A stretch of 64,000 bases of DNA from Emiliania huxleyi CCMP1516 (Eukaryota; Haptophyta; Isochrysidales; Noelaerhabdaceae). Position 1 is the stretch's first letter. Every line of letters starts with the position of its first letter. The notes beneath the pieces were generated by a model. That model ran no database searches, was not told the origin of the DNA, and saw nothing but the letters and a program-made list of their open reading frames with translations. The stretch lies in the NCBI RefSeq assembly GCF_000372725.1, contig NW_005196830.1, positions 533,989 to 597,988 of the forward strand, read 5' to 3'. Below, in pieces: positions 10,360 to 22,000 of the stretch. The position numbers were made by a program, and so were the translations under genes.

Positions 10360-11480
10360 GCGTCATGACCAGCCTGCCATGTGTCGCCGGTGCCGCATTC
10401 GTCGCTGTGCTTCTTTAGCAGGCGGTGGACTGTCGGCTGCGAGGACGGTCGCATTTGCGCGAGGCGAGGCGAGCATTGCTGCGCGTTGCATGCGCCATGA
10501 CTCGCGCCAACGCGTGCGGGAGCTCCTGGCTGAGCGTTGAGTCCAGGTGAGTTGCGCTGGCCACTATCGCTACGCCGAGCCGAGCTGACGCGCCGAGGCG
10601 CCGGCCAGTCGCAGCCGTGAGGCATGCCACAGCAGCAGAGGCACCTGCCACCCATTGGGCGGGCAGACAGAAGGCCAGGGCAGCACTGGCAAGTGCAACG
10701 CGCCTCATGTCGGAGAGCGACCGTGCCTCGTTCGCCGCTTATGATGTAGAGTTTGTTGTAGAGATTTCACGTTGTAGAGCGCCTCTACATCGCTCTACAG
10801 GCGACTCACATCGTCACGCGGCGGATGTAGAGCTCTACAGCTCTACAGCGCTCTCCAGCGCTCTACATCTCTACAGCTCTACAGCGCTCTACACTCTACA
10901 TCCTCTACACCCTCCCTCAGGTTTGTGTCTGTGTGTCGCTCGTGCGTGTCGTCATCATCTGTCCCGCGCCCAAAGGGCGAGGTGAGGATGGAGAGAAGAC
11001 TGTAGATAGAGCTGTAGAGCACTGTAGAGCACTGTAGAGCGCTGTAGAGCTGTACAGCTCTCTACATCGGGCGCGGGACGAACCGCCTGCGTTGTAGATC
11101 GATGTAGAGGCGCTCTACAACGTGAAATCTCTACAACAAACTCAGAACATCATAAGCGGCGAACGAGGCACGGTCGCTCTCCGACATGAGGCGCGTTGCA
11201 CTTGCCAGAATTCACTTGCCAGTGCTGCGCTGGCCTTCTGTCTGTCTGCCCGCCCGATGCGCAATGGGTGGCAGGCCGCCTCTGCTGCTGTGGCATGCCT
11301 CACGGGTCACGGCTGCGACTGGACGGCGCCTCGGCGCGTCAGCTCGGCTCGGTGTAGCGATCGTGGCAGCGCAACTCGCCTGGACTCAACGCTCAGCCAG
11401 AGGAGCTCCCGCACGCGCTGGCGCAAGTCATGGCGCATGCAACGCGCCCACCGCGGCGACGCATGGCAGGCTGGTCTCAT
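10360..11480. repeat. Large imperfect inverted repeat
   Basis: The left arm (about 10360-10975) and right arm (about 10976-11480) are reverse complements, meeting near GGGCGAGGTGAGGATGGAGA. Each arm has a GTAGAG/CTCTAC block near the centre and an outer 0.35-kb segment. That segment reads MRRVALA and later TAATGRRLGASARLGVAIV on the minus strand at 10415-10708 and on the plus strand at 11186-11480. The right arm carries small insertions, including a 14-bp duplication of CACTTGCCAG. It looks like a head-to-head insertion of a non-autonomous element. I do not call the short reading frames as genes. Confidence 0.8.
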
Positions 11481-11596
11481 GACGCAGTTATACGTTCCCT
11501 GGGCGGTCGAGTGCACGGAGCTTAGGCGGCTCCCGTGGTGTACTGTGTTAGTTAGTGCCAGTGCGCGCCAGTCCCGCGCCTGATGTCGCGTGAGAA

Positions 11597-11690
11597 AGAA
11601 AGAAAGAAAGAAAACAACAGGCCAAGGGAGGAGTGGGAGGACGGCACGCACGCCCCACCACACAGGGATTTTAAGGAGAGGAGTGTGGTG
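11597..11690. repeat. Short dispersed repeat (GGGAGGACGGCACGC)
   Basis: A GAAAGAAAGAAA run, GGGAGGACGGCACGC and ACCACACAG(G/A)GATTTT occur here and again in the same order at about 50850-50920. Both copies lie 140-200 bp upstream of a gene start on the plus strand (11889 and 51057). This could be a mobile-element remnant or a promoter-associated element; only two copies are seen. Confidence 0.5.
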
Positions 11691-11888
11691 CTAGCCGTCG
11701 CCCTCCCTTGGGCGTCTGCCTCTTCCTATCTCTCTTCGCAGTGGCTCGCCGATTCTCGCTGTGAGATGGCTCGATGTGAGTCAGCGAAACGACGCGCGGG
11801 AAATTCTTTTCCCACGGTGTACCTGCGTTAGTGCCCGTGCGCGCTGTCGCGCAAAAAAGAAAGCCACCGGAAATTCTTTTGCTCCGCG

Positions 11889-13044
11889 ATGGCGGCGATC
11901 TTGGGCATCATGTCTTCCGCTGCCACGACTCCGGCCGTGCGGTCGACCACAACACTAACGCTGCTGCTGACCGCCCTCGCTGGCCCGCGCACGGCTGCGC
12001 TCTCGCTCTCGCTGCCCGGAGGGCGGTGGTTTCGGGAGCGCGGTGCGGTGACGCAGACCAGAGTCGCAGTGCTTGGCGGAGGCTTTGCGGGCCTCACTGC
12101 CGCCCGCACGCTGGTGGCGAGCCACCCGGGCGTGGAGGTGCTGCTCTGCGATCAGCGCGAGTTCTTCGAGTACACGCCCGGCATCCTTCGCGCGTGGGTG
12201 GAGCCGAGCGTCCATCCTCGGCTCGTCAACCCGATCCGGCGGCTGCTGCGCGGGCGTCGCGCCTCGTTCCGGCGGGTGCCGCCTGGGTGCGCGGTGGCGG
12301 TGGAGGAGAGCACCGTCGAGGCCGCGCTGCCCGCGACGAGCGATGAGCCGACGCGGCCACTTCGCTTCACCATCGGGCGTGGCGCAATCTCGCCGCCCGC
12401 CGGACTGTGATTCATTTTCTCACGCGTGGGGTGGTGATGTGGACTCAGGCGTGGCGCCGAGTCGCCGCTGGTCGACGACCCTAGAAGCGGAACACGTGCT
12501 CTTGTATTCCAACTCGCGCTCGAGGAGGGGACACGCACTCCGCCGCATCCGACCGTATCAAGCTGCAGTCATTGCATTCGTCTCCCTCGTACTCACCCAG
12601 CGTGAACGCTCTGAACTCTGCACAGTGCTCTCTTCCCGCCCTGAGGTTGGTGTCCTCCACGCAGGTCGACTACCCGTGCGACTACGTCGTCCTCGCTCCC
12701 GGCGGAGACCTCTCCCCCATCACAGACGACCGCGAGGCGGACGGTACCATCGTCGGGCGGCGCGCGCGGCTCAAGCGACAGGTCGAGGCGGCGCTGAGCA
12801 GCGGTGAGTCGGACAGTTGTGAGGAGTGAGGAAGGAGCCACCCTCCGCAGGTCGAGGCGGTGCTGAGCAACGCCTCCTCCGCGCTGGTCGTCGGCGGCGG
12901 GCTCACCGGCGCCGCGCAGAGAGATGGAGAGTGCGCATACTCAGACCGGCGACCGGTGCACCGGTGCGGTGTGTGGGCGGACGCTAGGCGTGGGATGACG
13001 GCCACACTGGAGCTAACATACACACACGCGCACACACCCACCCA

Positions 13045-13104
<60 letters not shown>

Positions 13105-13133
13105 CACGCACGCACACACACACACACGCACAC

Positions 13134-13183
<50 letters not shown>

Positions 13184-15476
13184 GCAGACCGGCGTCGCTG
13201 GTTTCGCGCTGGCCTCGCCCTGGCCTCATCCCCCCCCCGGAGAGCCCGCCCGAGATCAGCCGAGGTCAGCCCAGATGGTGCGAGGTTAGGCGTCGAGCTT
13301 GCGGCGGAGCTGGCGGAGAAGCTCGGGCCTGGAGCGGTGAGCTTTTGCCGTCGGCCTCGATACGAGTGTAGGCCGGAGTCGCACTAGGCTCAGTGGGGAA
13401 CCTCTCCCAATAGGTCACGCTCGCCGTCGGCCCCACTCTCCCGCGGAGGGGAAGCTACCCCGGCGACCCGGCCGCCGGCTCGCTGCCCTGTCCAGGACAC
13501 GTCCACGACCCGTCCGAGGCATGTCCCACAGGCGACCCGGGCGCCGGCTTGCTGCCTGGATTCCGCGACACGTGCAGCTTGCCCCTCCCCACCCCCGGCC
13601 AACCTCGGCCGATCTCGGCTGATCTCGGCCGATCTCGGCCGATCTCGGCCGATCTCGGCTGATCTCGATGGGAAGGTGCAACCAGCCCCTCCGCAACTTG
13701 GGCCGAGGAGGCGTCGAGCGGTACGCGCGCACGTGGCTGGCGAGGGCGGGGGTGTCCATTCTCAAGAGCTGGGCGGTGAAGAAGGGCGGCCGCCCAACTC
13801 TGCTCCTCTCGGCTCCCCTCGGCTCACCTCGCCGAGTGCGTGGCCAGGTCCCTCCGCCGGCCGACAGCACCCTCGGCGCAAAGGTCGGCGCTGCCCGGCG
13901 AGGAGAGCTCCGTGGAACCTTCCGCGAACTGTCTCGGAACCGTCCTGCAGGCGGCACTGCCCGGCGCGAGGCCACGCACGCCAACGGCGGCGGCGCGGCC
14001 GCAGTACGCGCGCTCCTCCGCCTCACTGGCTCCGCCTCACGCTGGCTCCCGCTCGTCGCAGGCGCGGCCGCAGTGCGCGCGTTCGTGGCGCGACGTCGGG
14101 AGCGGCGAGGTGCGGCGACGCGGCGTGGGGAGAGGAGCTGAGAGGAGCGGAGATGCGCCGAGATGCGCCGAGATGCGCCGAGATGCGCCGAGATGCGCCG
14201 AGATGCGCCGAGGTGAGCCGAGGTGAGCCGAGGTGAGCCGAGGTGAGCCGAGATGCGGCGACGTTAGGTGCTCGACGGCGACGCGGCGTGGGAGAGGGCG
14301 GGGCCGGAGGCGGACATCCGGGCGGACGCTGTGTTTGACTGCCGCGGTCTCCGCCCCCACCACATGGCCCAACCACATGGCCCAGCCACATGTCCCAGCC
14401 ACATGGCCCAACCACATGTCCCAGCCCCGCCACTCGTCACGAGTTGCCGGTGAGACGAGTTGCCGGTGAGTGCACTGCCCCTTCCCAGGCATCCGCCCAA
14501 CCACGCGGCAGACGTACACGCGCTACCGCAGCAACCCGGACACGGGGCTGAGGGTGTCCAGCTTCGGCCTCCCCGCCGGCGTCGTCGGCGGCGGCGGCTG
14601 GCTGCGAGTCGACGGCCGCTTCCGCCTCTCTCGGCCTGCGGCGGCGGGCGGGGCGGCGGGCGGGGCGGCGGGCGGGGCGGCGGGCGGGGCGGGCGGGTGG
14701 GGGGAGGAGGAGGGGGCGGAGGGGGAGGGGGAGGGGGAGGAGGAGGAGGAGGGGGCGGCGCGGGTGAGCGTCTTTGACGGCCGCGTGTACTGCGTCGGCG
14801 ACGCGGCCGAGCGGTGCGAGTCCGAGCGTGTCCCTCGCCAGGGAGGAGGCGAGGGGAGCCCGCGGTGTAGGCGACGCGGCCGAGAAAGACAAGTCCGAGA
14901 GGACGGCGGCCAACGCCCACGCCGAGGGGGAGTACGTCGCGCTCGACATCGCGAGGCGCGTCGACGGGCGTGCGGCGATGCCGCTGTACGAGGTCGTGCG
15001 AGGTAGGGGGAGACTGTGTGTGAGATTGTGGGAGACTGGCCTGCGATGCCGCTGTACGAGGCGCAATCTCGCTCGATCCCGCGCAATCTCGCTCGATCTC
15101 GCGCAGGCTGCGGTCACAGCCTCGCGCTCGCGCCCCCTCAGGCGCCCCCGCGGCTGTGCGCGATCTCGCTCGGCTCCCGCGACGGCGTGGTTGTGCTGGG
15201 CGCGTGGGTCGCGCTGCGCGGCTACCTCGCCGCTCTCGTGAAGAAGCTCATCCAGTGGCACGCAATCTCCCCACAATCTCCCCACAGTCTCCCCACAACC
15301 TCCCCACAGTCTCCCCACAGTCTCCCCACAGTCTCCCCACAGTCTCCCCACACTCGCCCACACTCTCCCGCAATCTCCCTCGAACCCCTCTCAGGTACTT
15401 TGTCCACTTCCTGCCGCTCCCCTACGGCCTGATGCGCCGCCTCCCCTTCCGGCAGCGGCGGAGGTGCGGGAGATAA
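11889..15476 (+). CDS. FAD/NAD(P)H quinone-oxidoreductase-like protein (NDH-2/AIF/FSP1 group), probably continues downstream
   Basis: Exon 1 (11889-about 12385) has a signal-like N-terminus, then VAVLGGGFAGLTAARTL, the GxGxxG FAD motif, and FFEYTPGILRAWVEP as in AIF/FSP1 enzymes. Later exons: 12665-12781 (CDYVVLAPGGDLSPI); 12851-12908 plus 13290-13336, which join to VVGGGLTGVELAAEL, the NAD-binding motif; 13414-13462 (VTLAVGPTLP); 13532-about 13571 (LLPGFRDT); about 13700-13776 (YARTWLARAGVSIL); 14269-about 14343 (AVFDCRG); 14489-about 14640; about 14762-14797 plus 14871-14992, joining VYCVG to DAAEKDKSERTAANA, the second FAD-binding motif; 15142-15258 (RLCAISLGSRDGVVVLG); 15395 onwards (YFVHFLPLPYGLMRR). 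Most introns are GC-AG with the next exon repeating the intron's first bases. A TAA at 15474 could end the protein, but further spliced exons follow in frame. Confidence 0.82.
13021..13172. repeat. (CACG)n/(CA)n and (GA)n microsatellites
   Basis: CACGCACG and CACA runs (13021-13132), then a GAGA run (13137-13170) and GACA units, fill most of the intron between the two halves of the NAD-binding motif. Confidence 0.9.
13600..13670. repeat. GGCCGATCTC intronic tandem repeat
   Basis: Six or more 10-bp GGCCGATCTC/GGCTGATCTC units in an oxidoreductase intron. A related CGAGATGCGC array lies at 14150-14260 in the next intron of the same gene. Confidence 0.85.
15260..15370. repeat. TCTCCCCACA intronic tandem repeat
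   Basis: About ten units of a 10-bp TCTCCCCACA motif in an oxidoreductase intron. The same family occurs in sense orientation in the RluA intron (58523-58551) and in several PCMTD-like introns. A CCCGCACCCT/CCCGCAATCT relative fills 15590-15710. Confidence 0.85.
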
Positions 15477-15539
15477 CCCGAGATGACCCGAGATGACCCG
15501 AGATGGCCCGAGATGGCCCGAGATGGCCCGAGATGACCC

Positions 15540-16086
15540 GCCTCCCCTTCCGGCAGCGGCACCCGTGCCCCCCCAGCAATCTCTCGCCATCTCCTGCACC
15601 CTCCCGCACCCTCCCGCACCCTCCCGCACCCTCCCGCAATCTCCCGCAATCTCCCGCAACCTCCCGCACTCTCCCGCACCCTCCCGCAATCTCCCGCAAT
15701 CTCCCCTCAGGTACGGCGGCACTCGCGGCGCGCCCGCCTCCATCCAGGTGAGCACGCAATCTCGCCCAATCTCGCCCAATCTCGCCCAATCTCGCCTGAT
15801 CTCGCCCGATCTCGCCCAATCTCGACCGATCCCCCCCCCCCCCCCGGGGGCCTCCACCACCCAGGTTGCTCGCTCGGGCGCGAGCGGCGTCACGCGCGCC
15901 GCAAAGACGGGCGGGGCGTGGGAGGAGAGGCCGACACCCGATCTCCCGCGATCTCCCGCAATCTCCCGCGAGGAGACGCCGACCGCCGATCTGCCGACCA
16001 CGCCGCAGCCGCCGCGGGCAACGGCGGCAGAGGGCGGCGCCGAAGCGCGACCGCCCGCCGCAACACTCTCTCCCGCCTCCGCCGCT

Positions 16087-16142
<56 letters not shown>

Positions 16143-18781
16143 TCCCGCTCCCGCTCCCGCCGCCGCCCCACCGCCGCCGCCGCCGCCGCCGCCGCCGCTG
16201 CCAGCTGCTGCAGAGGCTGCGGGATCGACCGGCTCTTCTCCGTCGGTGGGGTCGGCGGCGGCCGCTTTCCGCGATGGCGGCCTCTCGACGGCGAACGCGC
16301 TGGTCGAGGCGGTCGAAGGTGCGCTCGGCAGCCCCGCACCCCGGCCTGTGAAACAAGGAGCACCCGCTGCCAGCGCAGACTCCGTTGTCCCAGGTGCGCT
16401 CGGCAGCACGGCCCTTGGCCGCGGCGACGGCGCCGAGTCTCCCGTCGTGTTGAGCGACGAGATCTGCCTCGTGCCTGGCAAGCCGGTGGAGATCAGCCGA
16501 GATCAACCGAGATCAGCCGAGATCAGCCGAGATCTGCCTCGTGCCTGGCAAGCAGGCGGCTCATCTCGGCTCCTCTCGCTCCCTCTCGGCTCCTCTCGGC
16601 CCCTCTCGGCTCCTCTCGGCTGCTCCTCTCGGCTCCTCTCGGCCCCTCTCGGCTCCTCTCGGCTGCTCCTCTCGGCTCCTCTCGGCTCCTCTCGGCTGCT
16701 CCTCTCGGCTCCTCTCGGCTCCTCTCGGCTCCTCTCGGCTCCTCTCGGCTGCTCTCGGCTTCTCTCGGCTCCTCTCGGCTCCTCTCGGCTCCTCTCGGCT
16801 CCTCTCGGCTCCTCTCGGCTCCTCTCGGCTCCTCTCGGCTCCTCTCTGCTCCTCTCTGCTCCTCTCTGCTCCTCTCTGCTCCTCTCGGCTCCTCTCGGCT
16901 CCTCTCGGCTCCTCTCGGCTCCTCTCTGCTCCTCTCTGCTCCTCTCGGCTCCTCTCGGCTCCTCTCGGCTTCTCTCGGCTCCTCTCGGCTCCTCTCGGCT
17001 CCTCTCGGCTCCTCTCGGCTCCTCTCGGCTCCTCTCGGCTGCTCTCGGCTGCTCTCGGCTTCTCTCGGCTCCTCTCGGCTCCTCTCGGCTCCTCTCGGCT
17101 CCTCTCGGCTCCTCTCGGCTCCTCTCTGCTCCTCTCGGCTCCTCTCGGCTCCTCTCGGCTCCTCTCGGCTCCTCTCGGCTCCTCTCGGCTCCTCTCGGCT
17201 CCTCTCGGCTCCTCTCGGCTCCTCTCGGCTCCTCTCGGCTCCTCTCGGCTCCTCTCGGCTCCTCTCGGCTCCTCTCGGCTCCTCTCGGCTCCTCTCGGCT
17301 CCTCTCGGCTCCTCTCGGCTCCTCTCTGCTCCTCTCTGCTCCTCTCTGCTCCTCTCTGCTCCTCTCGGCTCCTCTCGGCTCCTCTCGGCTCCTCTCGGCT
17401 ACGAAGGTCGTACTCGGCTACTCTCGGCTGATCTTCTGCAGGTGGTCCGCGTCGAGGCGGCGCCGGGCAACGCGCGCCGCATCTTTACGGGGATCGACGT
17501 CGTCGCGCTCGGCTGCGACGTCGAGGAGATGGTGTGGGGCGACGCTCACCGACTACGCTGCCCCACCCCCTTTTCTTTTCTACCGGCCGCTGCTCCTCAG
17601 GTGTGGGCGACGCTCACCGACTACCAGAACCTCGCCAAGGTCGTGCCGAACCTCGTCTCGAACACCGTACTCTCGGCGGAGGCGCACGTCGGCGCGCGGC
17701 TGCAGCAGGTCGGCGCGGCCAGGCTGGGAGGCGTCGCAACCTTCACCGCCCAGACGACCCTGGACGTGCGCGAGTATCGGCACGGCCTTCCGCCGAACAT
17801 GGAGGCGGAGACTCGCCGAGATCAGCCGAGATTGAGCGGGAGCAGCCGAGAGTGCCGAGACTCGCCGAGATTCGGGGTGATTCGGTGAGATTCGACGGGG
17901 TTCGACGGGGTTCGGCGGGATTCGGCGGGATTAGGCGGACCACCTCGACGGCCAGGCAGAACAGGCCTCCGCGCGAGATTGGGGCGGCGCTTATCATTCA
18001 TTACTTCATTGGTACCCACTTAATTAACAATAGGCCTCCGCGCGCGAGATCGGGGCGGCGCTGCCGCTCCGCGACGGCGTCTTCCCTCGCCCGTACTCCA
18101 TCTCCTCGCTGCCACACCGCGACATCACGATGAAGGCACGCCTCGCCTCCGTCACACTTCCGAGACACTTCCGAGACACACGCTCGCGGATCCCTCGCCG
18201 CTAGGCCGTCGGGTAACCTCGGGTAACCTCAGGTGGTCTCGGGTAGTCTCGAGTCATCTCGGGTCATCTCACGCCGCTAGGCCGTCGGCGGCGACTTCCG
18301 GCACTACCAGGGCGTCTGGCGGATGCAGTCGCTTCCGGGCTGCGCGCCGCCAGGCACGTTGCTAGACTCTTCCTGGATACCAGACACTCCCTAGACGCTG
18401 CCGGGCTGCGCGCCGGGTCGCTATGGCCGCCGCCCGCCGGCGGTTTGCTCGCACACGCGGAGACCAGCAGCAGCTGACCAGTGGCGTCTCTTGTCGGCGT
18501 CTCGGCGCACGCAGGCCACACAGCGATGCGACTGACGTACTCGGTCGAGCTGAGCCCGCGCGCGTGGGTGCCGATCGCCCTGATCGAGGGCAACGTCGCG
18601 AGGACACTGGGCGAGAACCTCGAGGCGAGTCGCGGCCTTGTCATTCCTCGCTAGTCATTGGTGGTGAGGTGTTACTGATTCGTTCTTCTGTGTCGAGGCG
18701 ATCCGCGACTTCGTCGTCGAGCAGGGAGAGTGCTGCCAGGTGGAGGACGAGGGCCGCGAAGAGAGCGATGAAGCCCGTTGA
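15540..18781 (+). CDS. SRPBCC (polyketide cyclase/START-like) lipid-binding domain, likely fused to the upstream oxidoreductase
   Basis: Spliced exons: 15711-15748 (YGGTRGAPASIQ, perfect CAG and GTGAGC borders); about 15865-15940; a poly-Ala/poly-Pro linker at about 15970-16500; after a giant repeat intron 17442-17531 (VRVEAAPGNARRIFTGIDV) and 17601-about 17815 (VWATLTDYQNLAKVVPNLVS); 18034-18135 (IGAALPLRDGVFPRPYSISS); 18281-about 18347 (GDFRHYQGVWRMQSLPGCAP); about 18515-18627 (MRLTYSVELSPRAWVPIAL); about 18697-18781 (AIRDFVVEQGE, TGA). VWxxLTDYxxLxxxVPNL, GDFxxxxGxW and LxYxVxxxPxxxxP are landmarks of plant and cyanobacterial polyketide-cyclase-family proteins. No convincing ATG or signal sequence precedes the first exon, so I infer continuity with the upstream gene. 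The domain usually holds a hydrophobic ligand. Confidence 0.72.
16075..16200 (+). repeat. Poly-Ala/poly-Pro coding trinucleotide tract
   Basis: A (GCC)n/(CCG)n tract coding for about 23 alanines, then APAPAPAA, then about ten prolines. It forms the linker between the oxidoreductase-side exons and the SRPBCC domain. Confidence 0.85.
16556..17402. repeat. 10-bp minisatellite (CTCGGCTCCT)n filling an intron
   Basis: About 85 tandem copies of CTCGGCTCCT, with variants CTCTGCTCCT, CTCGGCTGCT and CTCGGCTTCT arranged in blocks. The exon before ends near DEICLVPGK and the next begins after CTTCTGCAG at 17441. Because 10 is not a multiple of 3, three frames cycle through the unit and long open frames ([14 protein letters not shown]) appear on the plus strand; these are artefacts. 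No branch point other than those in the unit itself is visible. Confidence 0.97.
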
Positions 18782-19090
18782 GGAGCGAGGGCCGAGAGAG
18801 GCCGCGTGGCATGAAAGAAGCATGAGCGTACGACGGCTGTACACGGAGCTAGGGCACTACAACTCTCACACTGAGTCTTTTGGAGTCGAGAGTTTACTGG
18901 ACAGACTTGATTATAGTGCGCGTTGGGCGGTGTGTTTTTCGGCGTCACTTCTCGCAAACCAGCGCTTTCCTGATTGCACCTGGACGTTACTGCACCTCGG
19001 TGCTCGGTGTCGGATATCCTCATCAACAGACAACACGTCACGACAGCGCGCGCCCGTCCAACGAAACTCGAAACAAAGAGGGGTTCAGAG
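18782..19090. other. Intergenic region, no feature seen
   Basis: This separates the convergent ends of the SRPBCC gene and the ankyrin-kinase gene. No gene, repeat or clear polyadenylation signal is recognised. Confidence 0.5.
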
Positions 19091-22000
19091 CTAGACCCGC
19101 AAGTCGCGAAACTCCTGGGCGCAATCGCGCAGCGCACGCGCACGCGTTCGCTCGTCGAGCTTGCCGAGGTACTCCCGCAACATCCGCTGGCACCGGCGCC
19201 GCTCCGCCTCGCGGTAGACCTCGATCGACGCGAACACGCCGTTGCCGGGCGGCGCGATGTTGTACCGGCAATGTGCGACGTGGTGGTGGGCGTCGCCGTT
19301 GGCGTCGTGCAAGCAATAGGCGCAGAAGCCATGGGGCGGCATGGTGCACCCTACTCGACTGCAAGAGAGCGCAAAGCAGCCCTCGAAGTCGATGAAGGCC
19401 TGGCCGCAGCGCGGGCACGTTGGGTTGAGGATCTTCTCGATGATGTGCGTGCGCACCTGCGCAGCCCGCACGTCCTCGTCGCGCCTCGCGAGCTCCGCCT
19501 GGAGCCGAGCGACCTCAGCGGCGCTCCTTTGCTTCGCCGCAAGTTCGATTCGCTGCTCAGCTACCTTGCTCTTCGCGTTGAAGTACAGAGCAAACGTCAC
19601 GTCCGGCAAGCGGCTCGCCAATGCAGCGTCGGTGTACGCAGGCGCGCAGCACGTGCCGGGGACAATCGGCTGGCCGGCGCGCGGCGCGATGAAGCTGGGG
19701 CAGCGCACGCCGCCACGCTGCTCGAAGCGGCGGAGGTTGGCATCCTCGTGGTCGGTCACCTGCCCCGTGACGTACGTGCCCAGGCAGCCATTGCACATGA
19801 AATGCGCCTCAGCTCGGGCAGGCGCCGAGCACTCGATGCCCTCGTTGAGGCTGTAGTCACAGAAGCAGATTACGCAAGTGCGCTGCTGCTGCGCCGCAGA
19901 AGCCGCGGCGACGTCGGCGTTCGCGGCGTGGCGCGCAAGCTCGGCGCGCGCTGCGGCAAGCTGCCCCTCCTCGGCCGTCGGGGCGCACTGCTCGCGCTCC
20001 AGCCGCACGAGCCGCTGCAGTGCCGCCTGCAGCGAGCAGCGCTTCTTGTACTTGTCAAGACAGTTGCGCGCCAGAGCGCTCAGCGCCTGCATGACAGCGG
20101 CGGGCCACTCGCCGGCGCGCCCGTCAAAGGCATCATCCACCTCCTCGTCCTCGTCCTCGATGAAGACGGTGTAGAGATTGCGCCGCTGGTTCTGCACCTC
20201 CCCCGTGATCAGCTCGAGCAGCACGATGCCGAATGAATACGCCTCCGACTTGTCGTCGAACGCACCGCCGTTGGCGTAGCGCGGGCACATGTAGCCCGGC
20301 GTGCCAAAGCGGCCGCCCGTCGAGGTCTGCAGCCCGCCAGCCTCGGCGGGGATGTGCTTGGCGAGGCCGCAGTCGATTAGCGCCGGCGAGAGGTCGGCGT
20401 GCAGGCAGATGTTGGCAGCCTTGACGTCGCGATGGAAGCAGCGGTCGCCGCCGCCGCCGCGGTGGAGGTAGTTGAGCGCCTTGGCGACACCCGCCGCCAC
20501 GCGCGCGCGCACACGCCAGGTGAGCTCGCCAGCGCGCCCGTCGTCCTGCAGCGCGGCGTCGAGCGCACCGCCTGGGAGCAGCTCGTAGACGAGGCAACGA
20601 TCGGCGCCAGAGATCGCGAACCCGAGGAGGCTGACGATGTGCGGATGCCGGAAGCGCGAGAGCACTCGCACCTCGCGCTCTGCGGCGCGATGCATGGCCG
20701 CGAGCGCCGCCGCATCGTTACCGCGGACCAGCTCGTCCTTGAGCTTCTTGACAGCGAAACGGGCGCCGCTCACCGCGTCGATGCCGCGGAAGACGCGCCC
20801 AAAGGCGCCCTCGCCCAAGCCGCGCTCGGTCCAGTTGAAGTCGGAGGTGCACTCTGCGAGGTAGGCGAGGGGAACCTCCACAGGCGGCGTGGCGCCACGC
20901 GCGTTGAGGGTCTGCAGTAGGCTGGCGCGGGCTCGCTCTCTGTTTAACGTCAGCTCCTCTTTCTCCGGTTCTTGCTGCTGCTGCGGAGGTGGCGGCGACT
21001 GTGCCTGTGCCTGCTGCTTCGGCGCCTCCGACTGTGAAGTTGCGCCTTTCATCGACTCTGCCATTGCCCATGCCAATTGTTCATCTTCACTTGGAGTGGG
21101 CACGTCGCTGCCGCACTGCTCGGCGAGGAAGTGGAGCGCGTCGACGTGTCTACCGCGAGCGGCGAGTCGCGCTGGCGTGTCGCCGTTCGCAGCCGCAGCC
21201 GTCAGCGCCCCGCTGCCGCACTGCTTTGCGAGGAAGCGGAGCACGTCGACCTGGCCATTGAAAGCGGCGTCATGCGCTGGCGTGTAGCCGTTCGCATTCG
21301 CAGCCGTCAGCACCTCTCCGCCGCACTGCTCGGCGAGGAAGCGGAGCGCGTCGACATGGCCATAGTCAGCGGCGAGGTTCGCTGGCGTGTTGCCGCTTGC
21401 GTTCGCAGCAATCAGCACCTCTCGCCCGCACTGCTCGGCGAGGAAGCGGAGCACGTCGACCTGGCCATTGAAAGCGGCCCGGTGCGCTGGCGTCCAGCCG
21501 TCCGCATCAGCCGTCAGCGCCTCTCTGCCGCACTGCTCGGCGAGGAAGCGGAGCACGTCGACATGGCCATTGATAGCGGAGACGTGCACTGGCGTGTGGC
21601 CATTCGCATTCGCAGCCATCAGAGCCTCTCTGCCGCACTGCTTGGCGATGAAGCGGAGCGCGTCGACGTGACCATCGCGAGCGGCGATTAGAGCTGGCGT
21701 GTCGCCGTCCGCACCCGCAGCCGTCAGCGCCTCTCTGCCGCACTGCTCGTCGAGGAAGCGTTGCGCGTCGGCATGACCATAATTAGCGGCAAGTCGCGCT
21801 GGCGTGTCGCCGTTCGCAGCCGCAACCGTCAGCGCCTCTCTCCCGCACTGCTCGGCGAGGAAGCTGAGCGCGTCGACATGGCCCTCTTGGGCGGCCCTGT
21901 GCGCTGGCGTGTAGCCGTCCGCAGTCGCAGCTGACAGCGCCTCTCTGCCGCACTGCTCGGCGAGGAAGCGGAGCACGTCGACATGGCCTTTGATAGCAGC

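Noticed and set aside
10415..11583. Short secreted proteins in the arms of the inverted repeat (MRRVALA...)
   Set aside because: The two copies keep neither the same frame nor length because of small insertions. They sit inside repeat DNA, and no domain is recognised.
12782..12850. Exon extended to VEAALSS before the GTGAG at 12805
   Set aside because: The same bases open the next exon (VEAVLSN). Keeping both would duplicate the segment in the protein, so the intron is placed between the copies; cDNA is needed to be sure.
15493..17888. Very long open frames (656-780 codons) across the 10-bp minisatellite
   Set aside because: The unit has no stop in any phase, so long frames are unavoidable. 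The peptide is a pure [14 protein letters not shown] repeat, and flanking exons with homology are spliced around it.
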